From assembly GCA_964526295.1 (NCBI GenBank), contig CAZGKW010000006.1:62001-126000 (forward strand): DNA of 64,000 nt, given 5' to 3'. The notes under the pieces are model-generated. The model had not been told where the DNA came from and did no database searches. It saw only the letters and a program-made list of their open reading frames with translations. The first letter of the stretch is position 1. Every line of letters starts with the position of its first letter. The DNA is from CAZGKW01 sp964526295 (lineage in GTDB: Bacteria; Planctomycetota; Phycisphaerae; FEN-1346). Shown here piece by piece: positions 35,368-43,182 of this stretch. The translations under genes and the position numbers were made by a program.

Positions 35368-36087
35368 GTGCCCGATTCTCCACGCTTCGAAGGCGTCGTG
35401 TTCGACCTGTTCGGGACGCTGGTGGACATCTTCACCCGCGAGCAGGCGATCACATGGTACGGCCGGCAGGCGGCCCTGCTGGGGGTCGAGACCGAGGCCT
35501 TCATGGAGGCCTGGATCGCCTCGTGGGAGGACCGGGCCGTCGGGCGCCTGGCGACGACCGAGGCGTGCATCCGCCACGTGGCGGGCGTGCTCGGTATCGA
35601 GCCGGACGAGGCGGCCGTGTCGAAGCTCGTCCGCCTCCGCCGCGAGGGGACTCGGATCGCCCTTCGGCCCCGCCCCGACGCGCTGCCGACCCTCCGCCGG
35701 CTGCGGGGGGCGGGCCTCAAGGTCGGGCTCATCAGCGACGCCAGCATCTCGGACGTCGAGGTGTGGCGCGGGTCGGCCCTGGAGCCGGAGGTCGACGTCC
35801 CGGTCTTTTCGTGCCTGGAGGGCATCAAGAAGCCCGACCCGGCGATCTACCGCCTGGCGTGCCGGCGGATGGGCGTCGAGCCCGAGCAGTGCCTTTTCGT
35901 CGGCGACGGCGGGAGCCGTGAGCTTTCGGGGGCCGAGGCGGTCGGCATGACGGCCGTCATGATCCGGACGGCCGGCGACGGGCCGGCCGCCCACCGATAC
36001 GACGCCGAGGACGACTGGCCCGGCCGGCGGATCGCCTCGCTCAGCGAGACGCCGGCCCTCGTGGGACTGGAGGAGGCTGCGCCGTGA
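35368..36087 (+). CDS. HAD-superfamily phosphatase (haloacid dehalogenase-like)
   Basis: 239 residues. HAD motif I VVFDLFGTLVD near 10, a helical cap, motif II VGLISDASIS near 118 and motif III/IV GIKKPDPAIYRLACRRMG near 152 with VGDGGSRELSGAEAVGM near 178. It is close to phosphoglycolate phosphatase/2-haloacid dehalogenase types. The start is GTG 35368. Its TGA overlaps the GTG of the next HAD gene (36084-36087), so they are translationally coupled. Substrate unknown; a sugar phosphate would fit the region. Confidence 0.8.
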   Translation: MPDSPRFEGVVFDLFGTLVDIFTREQAITWYGRQAALLGVETEAFMEAWIASWEDRAVGRLATTEACIRHVAGVLGIEPDEAAVSKLVRLRREGTRIALRPRPDALPTLRRLRGAGLKVGLISDASISDVEVWRGSALEPEVDVPVFSCLEGIKKPDPAIYRLACRRMGVEPEQCLFVGDGGSRELSGAEAVGMTAVMIRTAGDGPAAHRYDAEDDWPGRRIASLSETPALVGLEEAAP

Positions 36088-36713
36088 CGGGGCCTGAGCG
36101 TTTCGAAGCGGCGGTGTTCGACCTGGGCGGCGTCGTGATCGACGTCGACCCCGAACGGACGGTCCGGGCGTGGGCCGAGGAGACGGGCCTGGCGCCCGAG
36201 ACGCTTCGGGAACGGCTCGCGGGGAAGGTCCTGTCGGACCCGTTCGAGCGGGGCGAGATCGGCCTGGAGGAGTTTCGCCGCGATGTCGTCGCAAAGCTCG
36301 GCGTCGACCTCCCGCCGGAGGCCTTCGAGCGGGGGTGGACCGCCCTGCTGGGGGGGGGCCTGCCGGGCATCGACCGGGTCCTGGAGGGCCTCGGGCGGCG
36401 GATGCGCCTCCTCATCCTGACCAATACGAACGCGCCGCACGCTGCCGTCTGGCGCCGCACCGGCACGGAAGTCCTGCGGCACTTCGAGCGGGTCTTCACC
36501 TCGTTCGAGATGGGCACGCGGAAACCCGAGCCGGCGTGCTTCCGACAGGTGCTGGACTACCTCGTGCTGCCGCCCGAGCGGGTGCTTTTCTTCGACGACA
36601 ACCCGACGAACGTCGAGGTGGCGGCCCGGCTGGGCATGGTCGCCTGCCTCGTAGACGGGCCGGCGGCCCTGGAGCGGGAGCTGGCCGCCCTCGGCATCCC
36701 GATTGCCGACTGA
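36084..36713 (+). CDS. HAD-superfamily hydrolase, YihX-like
   Basis: 209 residues. Motif I is AVFDLGGVVIDVD, with Gly at the second position of the usual DxD, as in YihX-type sugar phosphatases. Other motifs: LLILTNTNAPHA near 108, MGTRKPEPACFRQVL near 140 and VLFFDDNPTNVEVAARLG near 162. It is therefore a likely sugar-1-phosphate phosphatase or an unassigned HAD. The start GTG 36084 overlaps the previous stop. A tandem pair of HAD genes directly before the esterase suggests turnover of sugar phosphates. Confidence 0.78.
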   Translation: MTGPERFEAAVFDLGGVVIDVDPERTVRAWAEETGLAPETLRERLAGKVLSDPFERGEIGLEEFRRDVVAKLGVDLPPEAFERGWTALLGGGLPGIDRVLEGLGRRMRLLILTNTNAPHAAVWRRTGTEVLRHFERVFTSFEMGTRKPEPACFRQVLDYLVLPPERVLFFDDNPTNVEVAARLGMVACLVDGPAALERELAALGIPIAD

Positions 36714-36760
36714 CCTGAGGGCACGCGGGCGCTGACCGCAAACCGGCTGAGGAGCCACGA

Positions 36761-37885
36761 ATGCTCTGGGACATTGACGAGCTGTCGGTCGTGCCGACGA
36801 CCCACCCGGCGTCGGACTTCGAGGCGGCGGGCGTCGGGGCCCTGTTCTACGAGGGCCTGCCCTGGCGGGGCAGACCGACCCGCGTCTTCGCCTGGTACGG
36901 CCGGCCCGAGGGGACCGGCGACGAGGCCGTGCCGGCCATGGTGCTGGTCCACGGCGGGGGCGGGACGGCCTTCGCCGACTGGGTCCGACTTTGGGTCGCC
37001 CGGGGCTACGCCGCCATCGCCATGGACACCTGTGGGTGCACGGCGGGCGGGGAGCACGGGAACCGGCCGCGCCACGACGTGGGCGGGCCGCCCGGATGGG
37101 GCGGATTCGACCAGCTCGACGAGCCCGTCGAAGACCAGTGGATGCACCACGCGGTCGCCGACGTGGTCCTGGCCCACTCGCTCCTGCGATCGATGCCCGG
37201 GGTGGATGCCGAACGCGTCGGCCTGACGGGCATCTCCTGGGGCGGCATCGTCGCGTGCACCGCGAGCGGCATCGACCCGCGGTTCCGCCTGGCGACCCCG
37301 GTCTACGGGTGCGGCTTTCTCGGCGACTTCTGGCGCGAGCGGTGGGCCGAGCTGGGCCCCGAGCGGACCGAGATGTGGCTCCGCCACTGGGACCCGTCGA
37401 ACTACCTCCCGGCGGCCGAATGCCCGATGCTCTGGATGGTCGGGACGAACGACCTGGCGTTTCCCATCGCTCAGGTGCAGAAGTCGTACCGCCTGCCGCA
37501 GGGCTCGCGGACGGTCTCGATCCGCGTCGGCATGCCGCACAGCCAGGAGGAGGGGGCCGCACCGGCCGAGATCGGCGTCTTCGCCGACTCGATCCTCCGA
37601 GGGGGCACGCCGCTCGCCCACATCACCGATCAGGGGGCCAGCGGCGCCACTACGTGGGCGACGTTCGAGTCGGCCGTGCCCGTCGCGGCGGCCGAGGTCT
37701 GCTGGACCTGCGACGGCGGGCCGTGGAAGGAACGCGAGTGGCACGTCGCCCCGGCGACACTGGATGCGGCAGCCGGCCGGGCCGAGGCGGCCGTCCCGGA
37801 GGGGGCGATGCAGCACTTCCTCAACCTGATCGACGAACGGGGCCTCTTCACGAGCGCCGAGCACGTTGAGGCGGGCGGAGGCTGA
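36761..37885 (+). CDS. Alpha/beta hydrolase, acetyl-xylan-esterase/dienelactone-hydrolase-like
   Basis: 374 residues. The fold shows MVLVHGGGGTAFADWVRLW near 61 (oxyanion HGGG), the nucleophile elbow TGISWGGIVACTAS near 158 with Ser in GISWGG, and the acid/His region CPMLWMVGTNDLAFPIAQVQ near 222 and RVGMPHSQEEG near 254. No signal peptide is seen, so it is cytoplasmic. Family members remove acetyl or other acyl groups from sugars; deacetylation of imported oligosaccharides is a reasonable guess. The start ATG 36761 has GAGGAGCC upstream. The C-terminal 90 residues are extra relative to the core. Confidence 0.7.
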   Translation: MLWDIDELSVVPTTHPASDFEAAGVGALFYEGLPWRGRPTRVFAWYGRPEGTGDEAVPAMVLVHGGGGTAFADWVRLWVARGYAAIAMDTCGCTAGGEHGNRPRHDVGGPPGWGGFDQLDEPVEDQWMHHAVADVVLAHSLLRSMPGVDAERVGLTGISWGGIVACTASGIDPRFRLATPVYGCGFLGDFWRERWAELGPERTEMWLRHWDPSNYLPAAECPMLWMVGTNDLAFPIAQVQKSYRLPQGSRTVSIRVGMPHSQEEGAAPAEIGVFADSILRGGTPLAHITDQGASGATTWATFESAVPVAAAEVCWTCDGGPWKEREWHVAPATLDAAAGRAEAAVPEGAMQHFLNLIDERGLFTSAEHVEAGGG

Positions 37886-37895
37886 CGGAATTTCG

Positions 37896-37924
37896 TTGAG
37901 GGGACCCCCCAGGGGCGGTACATT
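37896..37924 (+). promoter_or_regulatory. Promoter of the sugar ABC importer operon
   Basis: TTGAGG 37896-37901 and TACATT 37919-37924, 17 bases apart, 66 bases before ATG 37991. Confidence 0.45.
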
Positions 37925-37990
37925 AACGAATCCTCCGGGCCCCGCGCGGCCCGGTTGGCGAAGCGCTCTCGGGGGAACGCACGGGGAACC

Positions 37991-38995
37991 ATGAGGCATC
38001 TGCCGCTCCGTCCCGCTCTGGCCGTCGCCTGCCTGCTTGTGCTTGCCCCGGCTGTCCCGTCAACCGGGGGCGACGCCTCTATGCCGCCCGCCGAAGTGCC
38101 CGACACACCCCCCGGCAGCCCCGGTCCGCCCGCCGAGATCGAGGCGGGGACCGGCGAGGCCCGGGCATCGGATGAGGAGGCCCCGAAGCCTCCGCCGCCG
38201 GAACGCCGGACGCTCGAAGCCGCCTGGAACGCCCTCATCCGGGCCAACTACCCGCTGGCCGAGGAGAAGTTCAAGCAGGTCCCCCAGGAAACGTCCGATA
38301 AGTCCCTACAGGCCGAGGCCCTGTTCGGCTTGGCCATGACGTACCAGATCCGCCGGCCGGGGGGCGACGCCCAGGCCGCCGCAGGGTTGTTCGAACATCT
38401 GACGACGGAGTTCCCCGAGACCCCCGCTGCTCCGTATGCCACGTTGTCGCTGGCGCGGCTGGCGGACATGCCGGAAAACGAGCAGGACCGGACCGAGGAG
38501 AAGATCGAGAAGGCCCGCGATCTGTACCGGGCGGTCCTGGCGCAGTGGCCGGAGCATCTGGCGGCCGACGAAGCGGCCCTGAGGCTCGGCCAGACCTACC
38601 TGGAGCACGTGGGGGAGACGGCCGAGGAGGACAAGGGAGCGGCCATCCTGAGGGACCGCCTGGAGGCCCGCCCCGAGAACCCCCTGGCCGCCCCGATGCA
38701 CCTGCTCCTGGGGGACCTTTCCTATCGACGTGAGGCCTATCGCCGGGCCGTCGACCACTGGATCGCCGCCGACGAGGCGGGCATCCCGGGCCTGACGGAC
38801 AAGGCCACCGTCTATTTCCACATCGGGTCAGTGGCCGAACATCGCCTGAAGGACTACCGGTTGGCGGCCGAGTGGTACATGAAGATTGTGACGGACGTGA
38901 AGCGGGACAGCAAGTACTACGTCGCGCTGAAGGCGGCCGAGCGGTGCCGCCGCCTCGCCGCCGAGACGGCCCGGTCCGGGGAGGCGCGGCCATGA
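37991..38995 (+). CDS. Secreted TPR-like repeat protein, first gene of sugar importer operon
   Basis: 334 residues. A Sec signal peptide (about 1-27; no lipobox fit at its cysteine) and a Pro/Glu-rich spacer (about 30-75) precede helical TPR-like repeats: ALIRANYPLAEEKFKQVPQ, ALFGLAMTYQIRRPGGDAQAAAGLFEHL, ALRLGQTYLEHVGETAEEDKGA, ending DYRLAAEWYMKIVTDVKRDSKYY. Such proteins act as scaffolds in the periplasm. ATG 37991 opens the signal peptide. The stop TGA overlaps the ATG of the substrate-binding protein (ATGA), so it is coupled to the importer. A capture or assembly role for the importer is the natural guess. Confidence 0.75.
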   Translation: MRHLPLRPALAVACLLVLAPAVPSTGGDASMPPAEVPDTPPGSPGPPAEIEAGTGEARASDEEAPKPPPPERRTLEAAWNALIRANYPLAEEKFKQVPQETSDKSLQAEALFGLAMTYQIRRPGGDAQAAAGLFEHLTTEFPETPAAPYATLSLARLADMPENEQDRTEEKIEKARDLYRAVLAQWPEHLAADEAALRLGQTYLEHVGETAEEDKGAAILRDRLEARPENPLAAPMHLLLGDLSYRREAYRRAVDHWIAADEAGIPGLTDKATVYFHIGSVAEHRLKDYRLAAEWYMKIVTDVKRDSKYYVALKAAERCRRLAAETARSGEARP

Positions 38996-40770
38996 GCGAA
39001 GGAGCCGAACCCCGGGGCCGCGGCGAACGCATCCGGAACGCCATCGGCATGGGCATCCTGCTCCTGGCTTTCGCCTGGGCCGTCATCCACGTCACCTACC
39101 AGGCGTTCTGGCTGGCCGGCGACACGACCATCACGGGCGACAAGCGGATCATCCGCTTCGTCCACTGGCAGCTCGAGGGCGGCATCGTGGAGGCCCTCGA
39201 CGACGCCTGCGAACTTTACGAGCAACTCCACCCGGACGCCGACGTCCAGCAGATCGAGGTCCCCGAACGGGCCTACGTCCAGTGGGTGCGGACCCAGCTC
39301 GTCGGGCGGACCGCGCCGGACCTGATTGAGAGCCGGTTCCAGGACACCCTGATCTCCCGCTATTTCGTGCCCATCACGAACCGCGTCGCACAGCCCAACC
39401 CGTATAACGCGGAGGAATGGGACCGGCGGCTGGTGAAGCTCCTGGGCGACGACCCGGCAGGGGTGGACGACCTCGGCGAGCTGGAAGGGGTCCCCTGGCG
39501 TGACACGTACGTCGACAACATGGAGGGCGGGTTCCGCTGGCAGCTTCAGGACTACTACTTCATGCCCCTGTCGGTCTTCACCATCCGGATCTTCGCCAAC
39601 CGCGACCTCCTGGAGACGGTCGCCGGAGACCTCCTGGAGAACCCCGAAACGGGCGAGATCGAAGGGCCGACGGACCTGGCGACCTTCTTCGAGGTCTGCG
39701 AGCGGATCAAGGCGTACCGCGGGGAGGAGGGCGAGCGCTACATCCCCATCGCCGGCAGCGACTACGTGGCCAACGTCTTCAACGGCCGGTACCGGACGAT
39801 GTGCACGTGGAACCTCCGCGACAAGCTTGACCTGAACGAGAATGGGGGGGTCTCGAACGGTGAACGGCTCCTGGTGACGGCCCGGGGCGGCGTGGACCTG
39901 GCAACCGACCCGACGGTCGAGGCCCACCACAAGCTGATGTACCGCATCTGCCGGCAGTTCAACCCCGGGTTCATGAACGCCAAGCGGGAAGACTCGGTGT
40001 TCATGTTCGCCCAGGGCAAGGCCGTCATGATGGCCACCGGGAGCTGGGAAGCCGGCACGATGCAGAAGCAGGTCTCGGGCCTGTTCGACATCATGGTGTT
40101 CGACTTCCCCATCCCGAAGCCGGGGCAGCCCTACAGCGACATCATCCAGGACCGGCCGTCGGAGGCCGGAGAGAAGTCGGGCTTCCCCATGGCCCTGACG
40201 CGGTTCAGCAAGCATCCCGACCTGGCTGTCGACTTCATGCACTTCCTGTCGAGCCGGCGGGTCAACGAGTGGCTGAACGGGCGGTTCCGGTGGTTCCCGG
40301 CGGTCCGGGGGGCCCGGGTCGATCCGGTCCTGGAGGCGTTCAAGCCGGAGGTCGCGGGCATCTACGGCGTCTTCAACTACCACTTCGAGGGGACCACCAG
40401 GCTGGCCTACCAGCAGCAGTTCCAGAGCTTCGTCCTGACGAACCCGGACCCGAAGGTGCCGTTCGAGGACTTCCTGGGCCGGCACTACCGGGACTTCATC
40501 CAGATGTTTGTGCAAGACTACAACAAATATGCCGTCCCGGATTTCCGCAAGCTGAGGGACGATTCGTACTCGGCGGCGGCCCAGACCGAGATGCTCCTGG
40601 CCCAGGCCCGGGTACGGGTGATGCGCGAGGGCCTGCGGCCGAGGCACCAGCGCGACCTGGTGGCGCTGGTGTGGGGCCAGGTCCGGCGGATCGCCGAACG
40701 CAGCCAGAACGCCGTGTACCTGGAGGAGGCCGAGAAGGCCTTCGCCGAGCGGCGGAGGCAGGCCGAATGA
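38992..40770 (+). CDS. Membrane-anchored sugar ABC substrate-binding protein
   Basis: 592 residues of the family 1 extracellular solute-binding (MalE/UgpB-like) type. A membrane segment at about 17-40 (AIGMGILLLAFAWAVIHVTYQAF) with no cleavage motif anchors it, followed by IRFVHWQLEGGIVEALDDAC, PDLIESRFQD, MPLSVFTIRIFANRDLLE and FAQGKAVMMATGSWEAG, all in order. It is longer than usual (about 420); the extra residues are C-terminal (after about 470). It delivers a sugar to the permeases that follow. Start ATG 38992 overlaps the TPR gene stop; its own stop overlaps the next ATG. Confidence 0.85.
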   Translation: MSEGAEPRGRGERIRNAIGMGILLLAFAWAVIHVTYQAFWLAGDTTITGDKRIIRFVHWQLEGGIVEALDDACELYEQLHPDADVQQIEVPERAYVQWVRTQLVGRTAPDLIESRFQDTLISRYFVPITNRVAQPNPYNAEEWDRRLVKLLGDDPAGVDDLGELEGVPWRDTYVDNMEGGFRWQLQDYYFMPLSVFTIRIFANRDLLETVAGDLLENPETGEIEGPTDLATFFEVCERIKAYRGEEGERYIPIAGSDYVANVFNGRYRTMCTWNLRDKLDLNENGGVSNGERLLVTARGGVDLATDPTVEAHHKLMYRICRQFNPGFMNAKREDSVFMFAQGKAVMMATGSWEAGTMQKQVSGLFDIMVFDFPIPKPGQPYSDIIQDRPSEAGEKSGFPMALTRFSKHPDLAVDFMHFLSSRRVNEWLNGRFRWFPAVRGARVDPVLEAFKPEVAGIYGVFNYHFEGTTRLAYQQQFQSFVLTNPDPKVPFEDFLGRHYRDFIQMFVQDYNKYAVPDFRKLRDDSYSAAAQTEMLLAQARVRVMREGLRPRHQRDLVALVWGQVRRIAERSQNAVYLEEAEKAFAERRRQAE

Positions 40771-42182
40771 AGATCGTTACGTTCAAGCAGCTCCGGCACC
40801 GCTGGCCGCTGTATCTGCTGGTCCTTCCCGCGCTGACGTTCATCTGCACCTTCTCCTACTTCCCCGCCGCCAGCGCCATCTACCACTCCCTCTATCGCTG
40901 GGACGGCGACGAGATCGAGGTGTACGTCGGCCTGGAGAACTTCCGGGAGGCGCTCGGGGACCGCCGGCTGCACAGCGCGTTCGGGACGGTCCTCATCCTG
41001 ATCGTGGCGAACCTGTTCAAGATGGTCCCGTCGATCGTCACCGCCGTCATGATCCACCGGATGATCAGCGAGCGGGCCCGCTACATCTACCGGGTCCTGT
41101 TCGTCATCCCGATGATCATCCCGGCGATGGTCTGGCTGCTGCTGTGGAAGTTCTTCTACGACCCGTACTTCGGGCCGCTGAACCGTCTGCTGAATGCGAC
41201 CGGCCTGATGCGGTTCCTGGAATGGCTGAACTCGCCGAACTACGGCCTCCCGTGGCTCGCGGGGGCGGCCGCACCGATCCGCGAGTCGAGCATCGACATC
41301 GTATTCGGGAGCGTGCCGCTGATGATCCTGGCCGGGGCGGGCATCCTCATACTGCGGATGCGGGAGGACCCCGGCTGGCGGGGCCAGCTCTGGCTGGCGG
41401 TCCGCGCCGCAGGATTCGCCCTTCTGGCCTTGGCCATCATGGGCGCCCTGGGGCCCATGTGGGCAGCGATGCGGCAAGCCGTCCGGGCCGAGTCGGTCGA
41501 GGCGGGCGTCCGGACCGCGGCCGACGGCCTGGGCAAGGAGCTGGCGGACCACCCCGAGCTGATGGCGCTCTGCGCGCTGGCCGCCGCGACGATCGTCCTG
41601 CGTCGGTTCCGCCTCCTCGGCGATGGGCTCAAGTGGCTAGGGGGCATTCTCCTCGTCGGAGGGGTCGTCGTCTACCTGACCACCATGTGGTGGACCGAGC
41701 CGACCGATGCGTTCCAGCGGATCGGAGGCGAGCCCCCGACCCCCGCCTGGCTCGGCCACCAGGACCTGATGCTCCCGGCCTTCATCTTCTGGGGTTTCCC
41801 CTGGGTGGCCGTCGTCTCGGTGCTCATCTACCTCTCGGGCCTGGGGAATATCGACCAGAGCATCTACGATGCGGCCGAGATCGACGGATGCGGCTGGTTC
41901 CGCAAGTTCTGGAACATCGAGCTGCCGCTCATCATGACCCAGGTCCGGCTCAACCTGATCCTGATGTGCATCGGAACCCTCAAAGCGTGGGGCCTGGTCT
42001 TTATCCTGTTCGGCGATACAGGCGGCCCGCAGGGCAAGCTGATGGTGCCGGGCCTCTATATGTTCTGGAACGCGTTCACGAACGGCCGGGCGGGCTACGG
42101 CTGCGCGATCGGCCTGCTCCTGTTCTTCGTCATCCTGGTTCTGACGATGATCAACAACCGCTACGTCCGGGTGAGCAAATGA
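40767..42182 (+). CDS. Sugar ABC transporter permease (MalF type) with large insert
   Basis: 471 residues; usual members have about 300. The core blocks are present: TFICTFSYFPAASAIYHSLYRWDG near 25, PSIVTAVMIHRMISERARYIYRVLFVIPM near 87, and the EAA loop IYDAAEIDGCGWFRKFWNIELPLI near 366, which meets the ATPase. Between about 175 and 320 there is an inserted region with at least two extra hydrophobic stretches (VPLMILAGAGILIL; GFALLALAIMGALGPMW and others). The stop overlaps the following ATG. With 42179-43036 it forms the two permeases of the importer; the ATPase is not in the window. Confidence 0.85.
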   Translation: MKIVTFKQLRHRWPLYLLVLPALTFICTFSYFPAASAIYHSLYRWDGDEIEVYVGLENFREALGDRRLHSAFGTVLILIVANLFKMVPSIVTAVMIHRMISERARYIYRVLFVIPMIIPAMVWLLLWKFFYDPYFGPLNRLLNATGLMRFLEWLNSPNYGLPWLAGAAAPIRESSIDIVFGSVPLMILAGAGILILRMREDPGWRGQLWLAVRAAGFALLALAIMGALGPMWAAMRQAVRAESVEAGVRTAADGLGKELADHPELMALCALAAATIVLRRFRLLGDGLKWLGGILLVGGVVVYLTTMWWTEPTDAFQRIGGEPPTPAWLGHQDLMLPAFIFWGFPWVAVVSVLIYLSGLGNIDQSIYDAAEIDGCGWFRKFWNIELPLIMTQVRLNLILMCIGTLKAWGLVFILFGDTGGPQGKLMVPGLYMFWNAFTNGRAGYGCAIGLLLFFVILVLTMINNRYVRVSK

Positions 42183-43036
42183 CCGCCGCCACCACCGGCT
42201 ACATGAAATCGAAGTCGGCGCGAGGCCGGATGGCCGAGGTCGTCAAGCACCTGTTCGTCCTGGGCGTGCTGGTGTTCGCGTTCTTCCCGCTCTACATGAT
42301 GCTGTCGATCTCGTTCAAGACGAACCAGGCGTTCTTCCGCAACCCGTGGGTGCCGACCTTCCCGCTCCACCCGGAGAACTACGCCGCGGGCTGGGAAACG
42401 ATCGGCTCGTCGATCCCGAACACGATCTTCCTGGCGCTGGTGCCGACGGCGGGGCGGCTGGCGCTGGCGGTGCTGGCGGCCTACGTGTTCGCCCGGTTCC
42501 GCCTGCCCGGCCACAACATCCTGTGGTCCGCGTTTCTGGTCCTGATGCTCATGCCGGGTGTGGCCAACCTGATCCCCCTGTTCACGCTGCTCCGGGGCAT
42601 GGGGCTCCTGAACACGTACACGGCCCTGGTCCTGACGGGCACGGCGGCCGGCCAGACGTTCAATATCTTTATCTTGCGGTACTTTATCGAGGACACGCCG
42701 GAGGACCTTTTCGAGGCCGCCGAGATGGACGGCGCGGGGTCGCTGAGGCAGATCTGGCACATCGTGATCCCGATGAACGGCTCGATCCTCGCCACCCTGG
42801 CGTGCCTGTCGTTCATCCAGGGGTGGAACGAGTTCCTGCTGCCGCTGCTCGTGATCCGCGACCCGGAGCGGCTGCCGATCGCCGTCGCCCTGTACCGGCT
42901 GGCCGACGCGTACGTCAAAAACTGGGGACCCATGATGTCGGCCTACACGATCGCCGCGGTGCCGCTGGTGGTCCTGTTCATCTTCACGATGCGGTTCCTG
43001 GTTCGCGGCGTGGCCGCCGGGGCCCTGAAGGGCTGA
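42179..43036 (+). CDS. Sugar ABC transporter permease (MalG type)
   Basis: 285 residues. The standard fold has six membrane segments: FVLGVLVFAFFPLYMMLSI near 26, then LALVPTAGRLALAVLAAYVFARF near 86, FILRYFIEDTPEDLFEAAEMDGAG near 162 with the EAA loop EAAEMDGAGSLRQIWHIVIPM, and SYTIAAVPLVVLFIFTMRF at the end. Its ATG overlaps the previous stop. It is the last gene of the importer operon; the following gap 43037-43182 (146 bases) holds no clear promoter or terminator. Confidence 0.88.
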   Translation: MTAATTGYMKSKSARGRMAEVVKHLFVLGVLVFAFFPLYMMLSISFKTNQAFFRNPWVPTFPLHPENYAAGWETIGSSIPNTIFLALVPTAGRLALAVLAAYVFARFRLPGHNILWSAFLVLMLMPGVANLIPLFTLLRGMGLLNTYTALVLTGTAAGQTFNIFILRYFIEDTPEDLFEAAEMDGAGSLRQIWHIVIPMNGSILATLACLSFIQGWNEFLLPLLVIRDPERLPIAVALYRLADAYVKNWGPMMSAYTIAAVPLVVLFIFTMRFLVRGVAAGALKG

Positions 43037-43182
43037 GCGGCTTCCGGCATGGGCTGCGCGATCGGTCGGGGCGCGTCCTCCTGAGTGCCGATGCGTCGGG
43101 ACCGAAGGGTGCCGACCGCGCTGGCCGGACGCGGAACGCCGGGAGCCGCGTGGGGCCGCAATCCACAAGGAAGGCAGACGAC

